Source of the DNA: Myxococcus xanthus
Lineage (GTDB): Bacteria > Myxococcota > Myxococcia > Myxococcales > Myxococcaceae
Assembly (NCBI RefSeq): GCF_013116825.1
Contig: NZ_JABFNS010000011.1
Coordinates: forward strand, 30,375 to 94,374
DNA length: 64,000 nt
Reading direction: 5' to 3'
A program made the position numbers and the translations under genes. Each line of letters opens with the position of its first letter. Position 1 is the first letter of the stretch. This document shows positions 12,701 to 27,700 of the stretch, in pieces. Below the pieces are notes generated by a model that was not told the origin of the DNA, searched no databases, and was given only the letters and a program-made list of their open reading frames with translations.

Positions 12701-15700
12701 CACCTCGTGCCGCAATGCTCCGCCATACGTCTGAACGGCGGGCCTCGCCTTGTCGGTCGGCAGCTCCAGTGCCGCGGGCGCCCCGTCCAGACGTTGCTTC
12801 CAGTACCCAAGCTGCGCCTCCAGCACCTCGCCCTTCAGCCACTCCCGCTGCCACACCGCGTAGTCCGGGTACTGCACGGGCAGTTCCGGCAAGGGTGATG
12901 GACGGCCCTGGGAGAACGCCGCGTACAGCGCCGCGACCTCTCGCACGAGGACACCCATGGACCAGCCATCGGACACGATGTGGTGCATCATCAGCACCAA
13001 CACGTGCTCCCGCGCTCCGAGCCGAAGCAGCAGGGTCCGCAGCAAGGGTCCCTTGGCCAGATCGAACGGCCGAAGCGCCTCCACGTCCGCTCGGCGCTGT
13101 ACCTCCTGCTCCGCGTCAGGGAGCCCGCTCAAGTCCTCGACCGTGAACACCACCTGTCCCACAGGCGCAATGACCTGCACGGGCGTCCCACCGTCGGCGC
13201 GGAAGGTCGTCCGCAGGGACTCATGACGACGAACCAGCACGTCGAAGCTGCGTTCCAGTGCGGCCACGTCGAGCGGCCCCGACACCTTCACCACTGCCGG
13301 CACATTGTAGAAGACACTCCCCGGCGCGAGCTGCTCCAGGAACCACAAGCGCTGCTGCGCGAACGACAGTGGCAGGACGCTCTTCAGTCCCGCCCGAGGC
13401 TTCAACGGAGGCGCAGCGAAGCCCGCTCCCGCGCGCACCCAACGGTCCACGCGCTCGGCGAGCGCGGCCACCGTGGGTGCCTCGAAGAGGTCTCTCAGGG
13501 GCAGCTCGACACCGAAGGCGCCACGGATGCGGGAGATGGCCTGCGTCGCCAGCAACGAGTGCCCTCCCAGCTCGAAGAAGCCACTGTGGATCCCCACACG
13601 GTCGAGCCCCAGCACCTCGGAGAACAGCCCCGCCACCAGTTCTTCCGTGGCCGTGCGCGGCGCGACGAAAGCCTCGGCATCCACGGGCTGGAAGTCAGGC
13701 GCCGGCAGCGCCTTGCGGTCCACCTTGCCGTTGGGCGTCAGCGGCAGCGCCTCCAGCACCACCAGGGCCTGCGGAACCATGTAGTCGGGCAGCGTCTGGC
13801 CCACGAAGTCACGAAGTGCGTCGCCCCCCAGTGCGTGGCCCGGCTTCGGCACGGCGTAGCCCACCAGGCGCTTGCCATCCGCCCCGCTCTCGTGCGCGAC
13901 CACGACCGACTCCCGCACCGAGGGGTGCCGCTCCAGCGCCGCTTCCACCTCGCCCAACTCCACGCGGTAGCCGCGGACCTTGAGCTGGTCATCCATGCGG
14001 CCCAGGAACTCCACCCGGCCATCCGCGAGCAGCCGTGCCCGGTCTCCCGTCCGGTACATCCGCGCACCCGGCTCGTCCGAGTACGCGTCCGGCGCGAAGC
14101 GCTCGGCCGTCAGGTCCGCCCGGCCCAGGTAGCCGCGGCCCACGGTCCTTCCACCAATGCACAGCTCTCCCGGAATGCCCACGGGCACCGGGCGCAGGTA
14201 CGCATCCAGCACGTAGACGCGCGCATTCGGAATGGGCCGCCCCAGCGGCACCGACGCCGACACACGCCCCTGAGGCCCACGCTCCACCTGCAGCGTAAGC
14301 ACACCCACGGTCGTCTCGGAGGGTCCGTAGTGGTTGAACACCACCAGGTCCGGCGACAGTTCGTGCACCCGGTCCATCAGCGCCCAATCCGAGACATCAC
14401 CGCCCAGCACCAGGCGCTGACGCGGCAACACCCGCTCGGGCTTCCCGGAGGCCAGGAGCGCCTGCAAGTGAGCGGGGACGATCTTCAGGCAGTCCACGGC
14501 CTCGCGCTCGAAGAGCACGGCCAGGGCGGACGGGTCCGACGCGCATTCACGCGACACGAGATGCAGCGCGCCACCATGGCAGAGCGTGGGGAAGACAGCG
14601 GTGTGGCCCAAGTCCGCCGCCAGCGTGGACACGGAGGCAAACGAAGCGCCTTCCGGCAGGTCCAGCCGGCGCGAGACGCCTTCTACGTAATGAACCAGCT
14701 GCCGGTGCTCGATGGCCACGCCCTTCGGCCGCCCCGTGGAGCCAGAGGTGAAGATGACATAGGCAAGGTTCTCCGGCGCCGCCGAGGGCTCCGGGTTGCG
14801 CTCGCTCCGTTCCAATAGAGAAGACGCGTCCGCATCCAGGCGGACCACTCCGCCCGCGTCCCAGCGCAGGACCTCCGCCAGGGACGCCTGCGTGACCAGC
14901 ACCTGGACACCCGCGTCCGCGAGCACACTTCGGATTCGCTCGACCGGGAACGTGACGTCCAGCGGCACATAGGCACCACCTGACTTGAGAATGCCCCACA
15001 GGCCCACCACCGCACTGGCGGAGCGGTCCAGGAACAAGCCCACCGGAACGTCCGGACCGACGCCCAGCGACCGCAGGTGGTGCGCCAGTTGATTGGCTCG
15101 CCGGTTCAGCGCCTCGTAGGTCAGCCGCGAGTCTTCGGCGACGACCGCGAGCGCGTCAGACGTCTTCGCGGCCTGAGCCTCGAAGAGGGCCTGGATGGTG
15201 TGGGGAACGAAGTCGCTGCGGGTGTCGTTCCACTCCACGAGCAACCGGCGCTGCTCCTCTGCGCCCAGCAACGGCAGCTCGCCCAACCGAGCCTCCGGCG
15301 CCTGGAGCGCGGCCTCCAGCAACACGCGCAGATGGCCCGTCAGCCGGTCCATCGTCACGGGCTCGAAGAGGTCGCTGTTGTAGATGGCGCTGACCGACAC
15401 CCCCTGCGGCGTCTCGGTCAGCTCCAGGGTGAGGTCGAACTTCGACGTGCGCGAGTCACCATCCATGCCCGCCAGCGTCAGGCCCGGCAGGTGCAGCTCC
15501 ACGGAGGGTGTGTTCTGCAGGATGAACATCACCTGGAAGAGCGGGCTGCGGCTCAAGTCGCGGTCCGGCTTGAGTTCCTCCACCAGTCGCTCGAAGGGGA
15601 TGTCCTGATGCGCATACGCGCCGAGCGTCCGTTCGCGAACCTGAGCCAACAGCTCCCGGAACGTGGGGTTTCCAGCGAGTCGAGCACGAAGGACGAGCGT

Positions 15701-18700
15701 GTTGACGAAGAAGCCAATCAGCCCCTCCGTCTCGGCCCGGGTGCGGTTGGCGATGGGCGATCCGACGCAGAGGTCATCCTGCCCTGAGTAGCGCGACAGC
15801 ACCGCCTGGAACGCCGCGAGCAGCACCATGAACGGCGTGGCGCCTTCACGATGCGCGAGCACCTTGACCGCCTCCCACAGGTCACGCGGCCACTGCACAT
15901 CCCGGCTGGCGCCACGGAAGGTCTGCACCGCGGGACGCGGCTTGTCCGTGGGCAGTTCCAGTGCCTGCGAGGCCCCCTGGAGCTGCGCCTTCCACCAGGC
16001 GAGCTGTGACTCCAGGACGTCTCCCTGGAGCCACTCGCGCTGCCATACCGCGTAGTCCGCGTACTGGATCGGAAGCTCCGGCAGCGCTGACGACAGGCCC
16101 TGCGAGCACGCCTCATACAACGCGGCGACCTCGCGGACGAGTACGCCCATGGACCATCCGTCTGACACGATGTGGTGCATCACCAGCACCAGCACGTGCT
16201 CCTGCTTGGACAGCTTCAGCAATACCGTGCGCAACAACGGGCCGCGCGTCAGGTTGAACGGAAGCGCTGCCTCTTGGGCGATCAGGCGTTGGACTTCCGA
16301 GGCCCGTTCAGCCTCGGACAGGTCGCTCAGGTCCACCACTCGTAGCTGGACCTCTGACTCCTCTGCGATGACCTGAGCCGGTTCACCACCGCTGCTCTGG
16401 AAGGTCGTGCGCAGCGACTCATGCCGAAGCACCAGCGCCTTGAAGGCCTGCTCCAGCGCATCCACCTGCACCGTCCCCGTCAGCTTCACTGCAATAGGGA
16501 TGTTGTAGGACGAGCTGCCCGGCTCCAACTGGTCGAGGAACCACAGTCGCTGCTGCGCGAACGACAGGGGCAGCGGCCCGGTTCGTTCAATTCGCGTCGG
16601 CGGCGGCACATGAAGCACCTGCGTGCCGTTCGGTTCCGTCCCGATCCGCTGGGCGAGCTTCTCTATCGTGGGCGCCTCAAAGACATCCCGGAGAGGCAAC
16701 TCAACATGGAAGGCTTCGCGGACGCGCGAGACCAGCTGCGTAGCCAGCAGCGAATGGCCACCCAGCTCGAAGAAGTCCCCCTCCAGTCCGACGCGCTCGA
16801 CGTTCAGCACCTCGGCGAAGATGGACGCCAGCTTTTGCTCAGTCGCCGTTCGAGGCGCCGCGAAGTGCGCCGTCTTCGGCCCCTGGGCATCCGGGGCGGG
16901 CAGCGCCTTGCGGTCCACCTTGCCGTTCGGCGTCAGCGGCAGCGCCTCCAGCACTACATACGCCGACGGCACCATGTACTCCGGCAACCGCTGCTTCACG
17001 TGGCTTCGCAGTGCATCCGTGTCCAGCGAGGCACCTTCCTCTGCCGTCACGTAGGCCACCAACCGCTTGCCTTCGCCTCCATCCTCCCGCGCCACCACCA
17101 CGGCTTCGCTGACACCACCGTGCTGGGCCAGCGCCGCTTCCACTTCCCCCAGCTCAATCCGGTAGCCACGCACCTTCACCTGCGTGTCTGCTCGGCCCAG
17201 GAACTCCAACGTCCCGTTCCCCAGCCACCGCACCACGTCTCCCGTGCGGTACAGCCGCTCTCCCTCACCGAATGGGCTTGGGACGAAGCGCTCCGCCGTC
17301 AACTCCGGGCGCCCCACGTACCCCACTGCCAAGCCGTCTCCGCCCACGTACAGCTCGCCCGGTACCCCCACCGGCACTGGACGCATTGCCCCGTCCAGCA
17401 CGTAGGCCACCGTGTTCTTCACCGGCCGGCCGATGGACACCGAGGCACCTACTTCCTCGGGCCTCTCCATTCGGTACGTACTGGAGAACGTCGTGTTCTC
17501 CGTCGGGCCATACCCGTTGATGAGCACGCCGCCTGCTGCCAGTCGTTCCTTCACTCGCAACACAGGCAGCGCGTCACCACCTGCCAGCAGTTGGCGGACA
17601 CTCGCCAGCGCCTTCGGCTGCCGCGCCTGCATCTGCTCGAAGAGCGCTGCTGTCAGCCACAGCGACGTCACGCCCGACGACTCCAGCTTCCGGCCCAACT
17701 CCTCCAGCGTCGGCGTCCCCGCCGGGTACACCACCAGCTCCGCGCCGTGCAGCAGCGCGCCCCACACTTCCAGCGTCGATGCGTCAAAGGAGATGGGCGC
17801 CAGTTGCAGCCACACCTCTTCCGGCCCGAAGTGCGCGAAGTCCGTCCCCAGCACCAGACGTGCCACCGCTCGGTGCGGCACGCCCACGCCCTTTGGCTTT
17901 CCCGTGCTTCCCGACGTGAACATCACGTACGCCAGGTTTCCACCGCTCACATGAGTGCTCGGCGTGCTCTCCGGCTGATGGGCAATCTGCGTCTCCCACT
18001 CCGTGTCCACGCACACCACCAACTCGCCACTCGCGGCTACCTCGTCCGCCAGCTTCTCCTGCGCCACCAGCACCGCGACGCCAGCCTCCGCCTTCATCCA
18101 CGCCAGACGCTCTAGCGGGTAGCTGGCATCCAGCGGCACGTACACGCCCCCTGCCTTCAGGATGCCCAGCACGCTCACCACCAGATCCAGCGAGCGCTCC
18201 ATGCACAACCCCACCCTCACCTCGGGCCCCACACCCATGCTTCTCAGGTGGTGTGCCAGCTGGTTCGCACGGCGATTCAGCTCCGCGTACGTCAGCCGCC
18301 GGTCCTCGTACTCCACTGCTACCGCATCCGGCGTCCGCTCAACCTGCGCCTCGAAGAGAGCACTCAGGCTCGCATCGCGTGGGTACGCTGAAGCTGTCCC
18401 GCTCCACTCCTTCACCAACTGCTGCTCTTCACGGCCCATCAGCGGCAGTTCGGCCAGCCGCAGCTCTGGAGCGCTCACTGCGGCTTCCAGGACTCCCCGC
18501 AGGTGCCCCAGCAACCGTTCCATCGTCGCGGCTTCGAACAGGTCGCTGTTGTAGTTCACCGCCACGGAGAACCCGTGCGGCACCTCTTCCGCGAGCAGCG
18601 ACAAATCGAACTTCGAGGTCTTCTCCTCTGCGTCGACGCCCGTCAGCGTCAGTTCGCGCAGTTGGACCTCGGAGAATGGCGTGTTCTGCAGCGTCAGCGT

Positions 18701-21700
18701 CACCTGGAACAACGGGCTGCGGCTCAGGTCACGCTCGGGCTGGAGTTCCTCCACCAGCTTTTCGAATGGCACGTCCTGGTGCGCATACGCACCCAGCGTC
18801 ACCTCCCGTACCTGAGCGAGCAGATCGCGGAAGCTCGACACAGGGGAGACCTTCGTCCGCAGCACCAACGTGTTGACGAAGAAGCCAATCAACCCCTCCG
18901 TCTCTTCACGCGTACGGCCCGCGATGGGCGAGCCCACGCTCACGTCATCCTGGCCCGAGTAGCGCGACAGCAGCGACTGGAAGGCCGCGAGCAGCACCAT
19001 GAACGGTGTCGCGCCCTCTCTCTGCCCGAGCGCCTTCACCGCGCCCCATAGCTCGGAGGGCCAGAGCGCCTCCTGCATGCCCCCGCGGAACGTCTGCATC
19101 ACCGGGCGGGGCTTGTCCGTGGGCAACGCCAACGCACTCGGCGCCCCAGCGAGCTGCTGTCGCCAGTATCCGAGCTGCGCCTCCAACACATCGTCTGCCA
19201 GCCACTGGTGCTGCCAGACAGCGTAATCGCCGTACTGGATCGGAAGGTCCGGCAACGAGGAGCGCTGTCCCTGGGACAACGACTCGTAGAGCGCGGCCAC
19301 CTCGCGCACGAGGATGCCCATGGACCATTCGTCCGACACGATGTGGTGCATCACCAGCACCAGCACATGCTCCCGCTCCCGCAGCTGTAGCAACGTGGCT
19401 CGCAACAACGGCCCCTTCTTCAGGTCGAAGGGTCGCTGGGCCTCCTCTTCAGCCCAGCGCTTCGCAGCGGCATCGCGCTCGGTGTCATCCAGCGCTTCCA
19501 GGGACACCACAGCAAAGGCGAGCGCCGGCTCGGCCGAGATGACCTGCACCGGGGCCCCCCCCTTGTCCCGGAAGGTCGTCCGCAGGGCCTCGTGGCGGCG
19601 CACCAGCTCCTCGAAACTCCACTCCAGCGCGCGCGGGTCCAGCGCGCCGGTCAACTTCACCACCGCGGACACGTTGTAGAACGCACTTCCAGGCTGGAGT
19701 TGATCCAGGAACCAAAGCCGCTGCTGCGCGAACGACAAGGGCAGCTCACGTGCGCGAGGCACCGCCGGGCTCCGAAGCATCGGCATCTCGGCCCCAGACC
19801 GCTTCGCCTGCTCGATGCGACGCGCCAACTCCGCTACCGTGGGCGCCTCGAACAACTCCCGCAGCGCGAGGTCCACCCGGAAGGCCGAACGCACCCGCGA
19901 GACGAGCTGTGTCGCGAGGAGCGAGTGGCCCCCCAGCTCGAAGAAGCCGTCGTGAATGCCCACGCGCTCCACGCCCAGCACCCTGCTGAAGAAGCCGCAC
20001 AGCAGCTCTTCCGTCGGGGTGCGGGGTGCGACGTACTGTCGCTCGCTGACGTCCACCTCGGGTGCGGGCAGCGCCTTGCGGTCCACCTTCCCGCTGGGGA
20101 GCAGCGGCAGCGACTCCAGGAGCACGAACCACGAGGGCACCATGGCCAGAGGCAGACGCTCCGCCAGGAAGGCCCGCAGCGCCGTGGCATCCACCGCGCC
20201 TGACGCATCGCCTGGCACCACGTAGGCCACGAGCCGCGTCTCATTCGAATCGTCCTTCCGCGACACCACCACGGCGACGTGGACGGCCGGGTGCTCCGCA
20301 AGCACCGCCTCCACCTCGCCGGGTTCGACGCGGTGCCCCCGCACCTTCACCTGCGTGTCCACGCGGCCCAGGAACTCCAGCGAGCCCCCCGAGCGCCACC
20401 GAACCTGATCACCCGTGCGGTAGAGCCGGGCACCCGGCGTACCTCCCAAGGCGTCCGGCACGAAACGCTCCGCCGTCAGGTCTGGCCGGCCCACGTACCC
20501 GCGAGCCAGGCCATCTCCACCGACGAAGAGTTCACCCGGGACGCCCACTGGGACAGGCTGGCCCTGAGCATCCAGGACGAAGGCCTGGGTGTTCGCGATG
20601 GGTCGGCCAATGGGCGCGAAGGAGCCTTCGCCCAGGTCGCCTCCCAGCCAGGCCGTGGCATCAACCGTGGTCTCGGTCGGTCCGTACGCATTGATGATGC
20701 TCGTGGACGGCAACCGCTCCCGAGCCTGATGAACGAGCTCCACCGGCAGCGCCTCGCCCCCGGATACCAGAACCCTCAGGCCCGCGGCTCGCGCCACACC
20801 TTCGTGCGCCAACAGGACGCGAAGCTGCGACGGCACCAACTGGAGCACCGTGACCTGCATGCGTTCCAGTGCGGTCAGCAGCACCTCGGTGTCCCTCTCG
20901 GCAGCAGGCGGTGCGATGACCAGCCGAGCACCAGAGACCAGCGTGGCCAGCAGCTCGGGCACCGAGGCGTCAAAGCCAACAGAGGCCTTCTGCAGCACCC
21001 GGTCTCCCGTGCCCAGCTTCAGCGCGGCGGTGAACCACGCCGTGTGTCGCGCCAATGCGCGGTGGGAGACGAGCACGCCCTTCGGACGTCCCGTGGACCC
21101 CGAGGTGAAGAGGACGTAGGCGGCGTTGTCCGCCACCGCGCTCGCATCCCAAGTTCCAGCGGCGACTGACCCAAGGTCATCCTCGAGCAACACCACGGGC
21201 ATCGACGTCGCGGGCGCCAGGTCTCGCAACGCCCGCTGGGTGAGGAGTATCGCGGGCGCCGCGTCCTCCAGGATGCGCGCCAGCCGCTCACGGGGAGCGT
21301 CCGGCTCCAGCGGCACCCAGGCACCACCGGCCTCCAGGATGGCGAGCAGTCCCACCACCAACTCCGGCGACCGGCGCGCGAAGAGGCCCACCCGGACCTC
21401 GGGGCCCACCCCCAAGCGCCGCAAATGCGCCGCCAACAAGCGGCTCCGCGCCAGCAGCTCCGCGAACGTGAGCTGCCCACCCTCCCAAGCGAGCGCCACC
21501 GTTTCCGGAATGCGCGTCGCCAGGTCCGCCAACTGCACGTGCACGGGCGTATCGCGTGGATACGCCGTTGTGGTGTCGTTCCACTCCACCAGGAGCTGGT
21601 GCCGCTCTTGAGGAGAGAGCAGCGGCAGCTCGGACAAACGGCGGTCCGGGGAGGCCACGGCAGCCTCCAACAGCGTAAGCCAGTGCGCGGCCATGCGCTG

Positions 21701-24700
21701 GACGGTGGCCGGCTCGAAGAGGTCCGCGTTGTACTCGAAGACGCCGGAGAAGCCGTCCGGCAGGTCCTCCAACGCCAGCGTCAGGAAGAACTTCGCGGCG
21801 CCGATCTCCGTGTCCATCGCGCTCATCGAGAGCCCGGGCACGAGCGCCTCCGGTACTGGCGTGTTCTGCAAGGAGAACATCACCTGGAACAGCGGCGAGT
21901 GGCTGAGCGTGCGTTCCGGCTGGAGCTCTTCCACGAGTTGCTCGAATGGAACGTCCTGATGCACATAGGCACCCAGTGCCGCGTCCTTCACCTCGCGAAG
22001 CAACGCGAGGAACGGCTTCTCAGCGGACGCGCGTGCTCGCAACACCACGGTGTTGACGAAAAAGCCGATGAGCCCTTCCGTCTCCGCGCGGTTACGTCCG
22101 GCGACGGGGGTTCCCACCACCACGTCGTCCTGCCCCGAGTACCGGGCCAGCAACACCTGGAAGCCCGCCAGCAGCACCATGAACGGCGTTGCACCATGCC
22201 GCTGCGCCAGTGTCTTCACGCCGGATGACAACGCCGGTGGAATGCGCACCGGGAGATTCGCGCCTCGGAAGGTCTGAACCGCGGGCAACGGCCTGTCCGT
22301 GGGAATCGAGAGGACGTGAGGGGCTCCTTCGAGTTGCTGACGCCACCAGTCCAGTTGCCGCTGAAGCGCTCCACTCTCCAGCCAGGCACGCTGCCACGCG
22401 GAGAAGTCACCGTACTGCACGTCCAGTTCAGGCAGGGGCGACGGCTGTCCTTCGCGGAAGGCCCCGTAGAGTGCCGCGAGCTCTCGGACGATGACGCCCA
22501 TGGACCACCCGTCCGAGACGATGTGATGCATGTTCGCCAGGAGCACATGCTCCGCCTCGGAGTGCTTCAGCAATCGTGTGCGCAGCAGCGGCCCACTGGC
22601 GAGGTCGAATCCGCGGAGAGACTCCTCACGCAGCAGATGCTGGACCTCCGTCTCGGCCGCCTCGGACGAGAGCGACGACAGGTCCACCACCGGCAGTGTA
22701 TTCACCGTCTGGTGGGAGACGATCTGTACGGGCGTCCCGCCCTCGGAGCGGAACGTCGTTCGCAGGACTTCGTGGCGCCGCACCAGCTCACGAAGGGCGC
22801 GCTCCAGTGCATCGACTCGCAGGGCGCCCGAAAGCCGGATGGCCAAGGGAATGTTGTAGACGGGGCTCCCCGGCTCCAGCTGTTCGAGGAACCACAGTCG
22901 CTGCTGAGCGAATGACAGCGGCAGTGCCCCCAACCGAGGGACTCGCGTCAGGGGCGGTGCGTGTAGGGCTGAAGCCCCCGCCTGCATTTCCTCCAGCCGG
23001 AGAGCGAGCTTCTCCACCGTCGGCGATTCGAAGACGTCCCTCAGGGGGAGTTCCACCTGGAAGGACTCGCGGACGCGTGACACCAACTGCGTGGCCAGCA
23101 GCGAGTGGCCACCTAGCTCGAAGAAGTCCCCCTCCAGTCCGACGCGCTCGACGTTCAGCACCTCGGTGAAGATGGACGCCAGCTTTTGCTCAGTCGCCGT
23201 TCGAGGCGCCGCGAAGTGCGCCGTCTTCGGCCCCTGGGCATCCGGGGCGGGCAGCGCCTTGCGGTCCACCTTGCCGTTCGGCGTCAGCGGCAGCGTCTCC
23301 AGCACCACGTACGCAGAAGGCACCATGTACTCCGGCAACCGCTGCTTCACGTGGCTTCTCAGCGCGCTGGACTCCAGTTCCGCGCCCTCTTGCGCCGTCA
23401 CGTAGGCCACCAGCCGCTTGCCTTCGCTCCCGTCCTCCCGCGCCACCACCACGGCTTCGCTGACGCCACTGTGCTGGGCCAGCGCCGCTTCCACTTCGCC
23501 CAACTCAATCCGGTAGCCACGCACCTTCACCTGCGTGTCCGCTCGGCCCAGAAACTCCAGCGTCCCGTTCCCCTGCCACCGCACCACGTCTCCCGTGCGG
23601 TACAGCCGCTCTCCCTCACCGAATGGGCTTGGGACGAAGCGCTCCGCCGTCAACTCCGGGCGTCCCACATACCCGACGGCCAACCCGTCTCCACCCACGT
23701 ACAGCTCACCCGGTACGCCCACCGGCACCGGGCGCATCCCCACGTCCAGCACGTAAGCCACCGTGTTCTTCACAGGCCGGCCGATGGACACCGAGGCACC
23801 TACCTCCTCCAGCCTCTCCATCCGGTACGTGCTGGAGAACGTCGTGTTCTCCGTCGGGCCGTACCCGTTGATGAGCACACCGCCCGCCGCCAGCCGCTCC
23901 TTCACGCGGGACACCGGCAAGGCGTCACCACCCGCCAGCAACTGGCGGACACTGGCCAACGCCTTCGGCTGCCGCGCCTGCATCTGCTCGAAGAGCGCCG
24001 CCGTCAGCCACAGCGACGTCACGCCCGACGACTCCAGCTTCCGGCCCAGCTCCTCCAACGTCGGCGTCCCTGCTGGGTACACCACCAACCGCGAGCCGTG
24101 CAGCAGCGCGCCCCATACTTCCAACGTCGAGGCGTCAAAGGAGATGGGCGCCAGTTGCAGCCACACCTCTTCGGGCCCGAAGTGCGCGAAGTCCGTCCCC
24201 AGCACCAGGCGTGACACCGCTCGGTGCGGCACGCCCACTCCCTTCGGCTTCCCCGTGCTTCCCGACGTGAACATCACGTACGCCAGGTTTCCACCGCCCA
24301 CATGAGTGCTCGGTGCGACCTCCGGTTGCAGGGCAATCTGCGTGTCCCACTCCGTGTCTACGCACACCACCAACTCGCCACCCGCGGCTACCTCGTCCGC
24401 CAGCTTCTCCTGCGCCACCAGCACCGCGACGCCGGCCTCCGCCTTCATCCACGCCAGTCGCTCCAGCGGGTAGCTGGCATCCAAAGGCACGTACACGCCC
24501 CCTGCCTTCAGGATGCCCAGCACGCTCACCACCAGCTCCAGCGAGCGCTCCACGCACAACCCCACCCTCACCTCGGGCCCCACACCCATGCTTCTCAGGT
24601 GGTGTGCCAACTGGTTCGCACGGCGATTCAGCTCCGCGTACGTCAGCCGCCGGTCCTCGTACTCCACTGCTACCGCATCCGGCGTCCGCTGCACCTGCTG

Positions 24701-27700
24701 CTCGAAGAGGGCACTCAGGCTCGCTTCACGCGGGTACTCCGATGCCGTCCCGCTCCACTCCTTCACCAGCCGCTTCCGCTCTTCACGGCCCATCAGCGGC
24801 AGCTCGGCCAGCCGCGTCTCCGGCTCAGCAACGGCTGCCTCCAACAGCACCCTCATGTGTCCGAGCATCCGGTCCATCGTCCCGGCCTCGAAAAGGTCGC
24901 TGTTGTAGTTGACCATCGCCACGACGCCGTCCGGAACCTCCTCCACCACCAGTGACAGATCGAACTTCGAGGTCTTCTCCTCCGTCGCCAGTCCCTTGAG
25001 GGTGATGCCCCTTAACTGAACTTCGGCGGCAGGAGTGTTCTGAAGGGTCAGCGTCACCTGGAAGAACGGGCTGCGGCTCAGGTCGCGCTCGGGCTGGAGT
25101 TCCTCCACCAGCTTCTCGAATGACACGTCCTGGTGCGCATAGGCGCCCAAGGTCACCTCACGGACATGCCTCAGCAGCGCGCGGAAGCTCAGCGCGGGCG
25201 ACAGCTTCGACCGCAGGACCAGCGTGTTGACGAAGAACCCAATCAGCCCCTCCGTCTCCGAGTGCGAACGCCCTGCGATGGGCGCCCCCACGCTCACGTC
25301 GTCCTGGCCCGAGTAGCGCGACAGCACCGTCTGGAACGCGGCCAGCAACACCATGAAGGGCGTCGCGCCTTCGCGTCGGCCAAGCGACTCCACCTCACGC
25401 CACAGCGCCTTCGGCCACAGGATCTGAAGGTTCGCGCCCCTGAACGTCTGCGTCACAGGTCGCGGCTTGTCCGTAGGGAGTTCCAACGCTCGCGGCGTCC
25501 CAGCGAGCTGCGTCCGCCAGTACGCGAGCTGCGACTCCAACACCTGCCCCTTGAACCAATCGCGCTGCCACATCGCGAAGTCCGCGTACTGCACGGGCAG
25601 CTCGGGCAGCTGTGCCGGCCGCCCCTGAGACAATGCCTCGTAGAGCGCGGCCACCTCCCGCACGAGGATGCCCATGGACCAGTAGTCCGACACGATGTGG
25701 TGCATCACCAGCACCAGCACGTGCTCTTGTTCGGACACCTTGAGCAGCACCGTACGCAGCAAGGGCCCCTGCTCCAGGTGGAATGGCCGGCCCACTTCCG
25801 CCTCGGTCCGTGCCTTCGCCGAGGCCTCGCGTTCGCCTTCTGGCAACACGGACAGGTCCACCACCTCCAGCGGCACCTGCGTCTCCGCGGAGATGACCTG
25901 CACCGGCAAGCCATCTTCGGCGCGGAACGTGGTGCGCAGCGCCTCATGTCGGCGGAGCAACGCATCGAAGCTCCGTGCCAGCGCACCGATGTCCAGCTCC
26001 CCTGTCACGCGCACAGGCGCCCAGAGGTTGTAGGACGTATTCGCCGGATCGAGCTGCGCCAGGAACCACAGTCGTTGTTGTGCGAACGACAACGGAGCCG
26101 TGCCGCCGCGCTCCATCCGCTTCAGTGGAGGCGGAGGACTGCCCGCGGTCGCCACCGCTCTGGAAATCCGTTCCGCGAGCGCCGCCACCGTGGCCGACTC
26201 GAAGACGTCGCGCAGCGGCAGGTCCACTCGGAAGGCTTCACGGACCCGAGCGACCAGTTGCATTGCCAACAGCGAGTGTCCGCCCACCTCGAAGAAGTTG
26301 TCGTGCAGCCCCACCGTCTCCAGGCGCAGCACCTCCGCCCAGAAGCCCGCGAGCATCTGCTCCACGGGCGTGCGAGGCGCGACGTGCGCCGCTTTTCGAG
26401 ACTCCCGTACCGCCTCCGGCGCGGGCAGCGCCTTGCGGTCCACCTTCCCGTTCGGAAGCAGCGGAAGCCGATCCAGCACCACCACCGCCTGCGGCACCAT
26501 GAACCGCGGCAGGCGCGACTCCAGGCCCGCACGCACCTCACCGCCCTCCAGCACACGCCCATCGCGGGGCACCACGTAGGCCACCAGTCGCTTGTCGCCC
26601 GGTGCGTCCTCGCGCACCACGACCAGCGCCTCGCGCACGTCCGGTTGCCCGAGCAGCGCCGACTCCACCTCACCGGGCTCGATGCGATGACCGCGCACCT
26701 TCACCTGCGAGTCACCCCGGCCCAGGTACTCCAGTACGCCATCCCGCCGCCATCGCGCCTTGTCGCCGGTGCGGTACAGCCGCGTCCCGTCCCCCAGGGG
26801 CGCGGGGACGAACCGCTCCGCGGTCAGCTCCGGCCGGCCGAGATACCCGCGCGCCACACCTTCACCACCGACGTACAGCTCGCCCACCACGCCCGCGGGC
26901 ACTGGCTCCAGCTCCCCGTCGAGGACGTAGATGCGGACATTCGACAGCGGCCGGCCAATGGCCACCTCGCGCCCGGAGTCCTCGGTGTCGGTGGTCAGGT
27001 CCACGGCCGTGGCCACCGCTGTCACTTCGGTGAGGCCGTACGTGTTCAGCAGAGGCACCGCGCGGCCCACGCGTTGCCGCCACTGCGACACCCGCGCGGG
27101 GACGGCGCGCTCGCCACCGATAACCACCCACTTCAGCCCCGAGGGCAGGCGCGCCTTGCCTTCATCCAGGCTCGCCGTCACTTCATGCCAGAAGGCCGTG
27201 GGCAGGTTGAGCTGGGTGATGCCGGCCGCTTCACACCGGGCCAGGAAGACCTCCGGGACGTCCAGCATCTCCGGCGTGCGCAGCACCAGCGTGCCGCCGC
27301 GCGTGAGGCACGGATAGATCTCCTCCGCGCTCGTATCCCAGCTGATGGACGCGAACTGCAGCACCCGGTCACCCGGCTCCACCGGGCAAGCCTGCCACTC
27401 CGCGCGAATGAAGCTCACCAGGGAGCGGTGCTGCACCACCACGCCCTTCGGCCGCCCCGTGGAGCCCGACGTGTAGAGCACGTACGCCGCGGCTTCCGGT
27501 GGAACGACGGCGGTCGACTCGGACGTCATCACCTCTGCGTCCGGCGTGAGCGACGCCACGTCCAACCACACCCGTCCTGATGCCTCGCCCAGCTTCTCGC
27601 GGTACTCTCGCCGTGCCACGACCACGCGAGCGCCGCTGTCCTCCAGCATGTAGCCCAGCCGCTCCGCTGGGTACTCCGGGTCCAGCGGCACGTAGGCGCC

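Noticed and set aside
4181..24665. Regular repeats as a CRISPR array or mobile element
   Set aside because: The repeats are in-frame A-domain coding sequence of about 1.4 kb within NRPS modules, with no short direct repeats, transposase or terminal inverted repeats.
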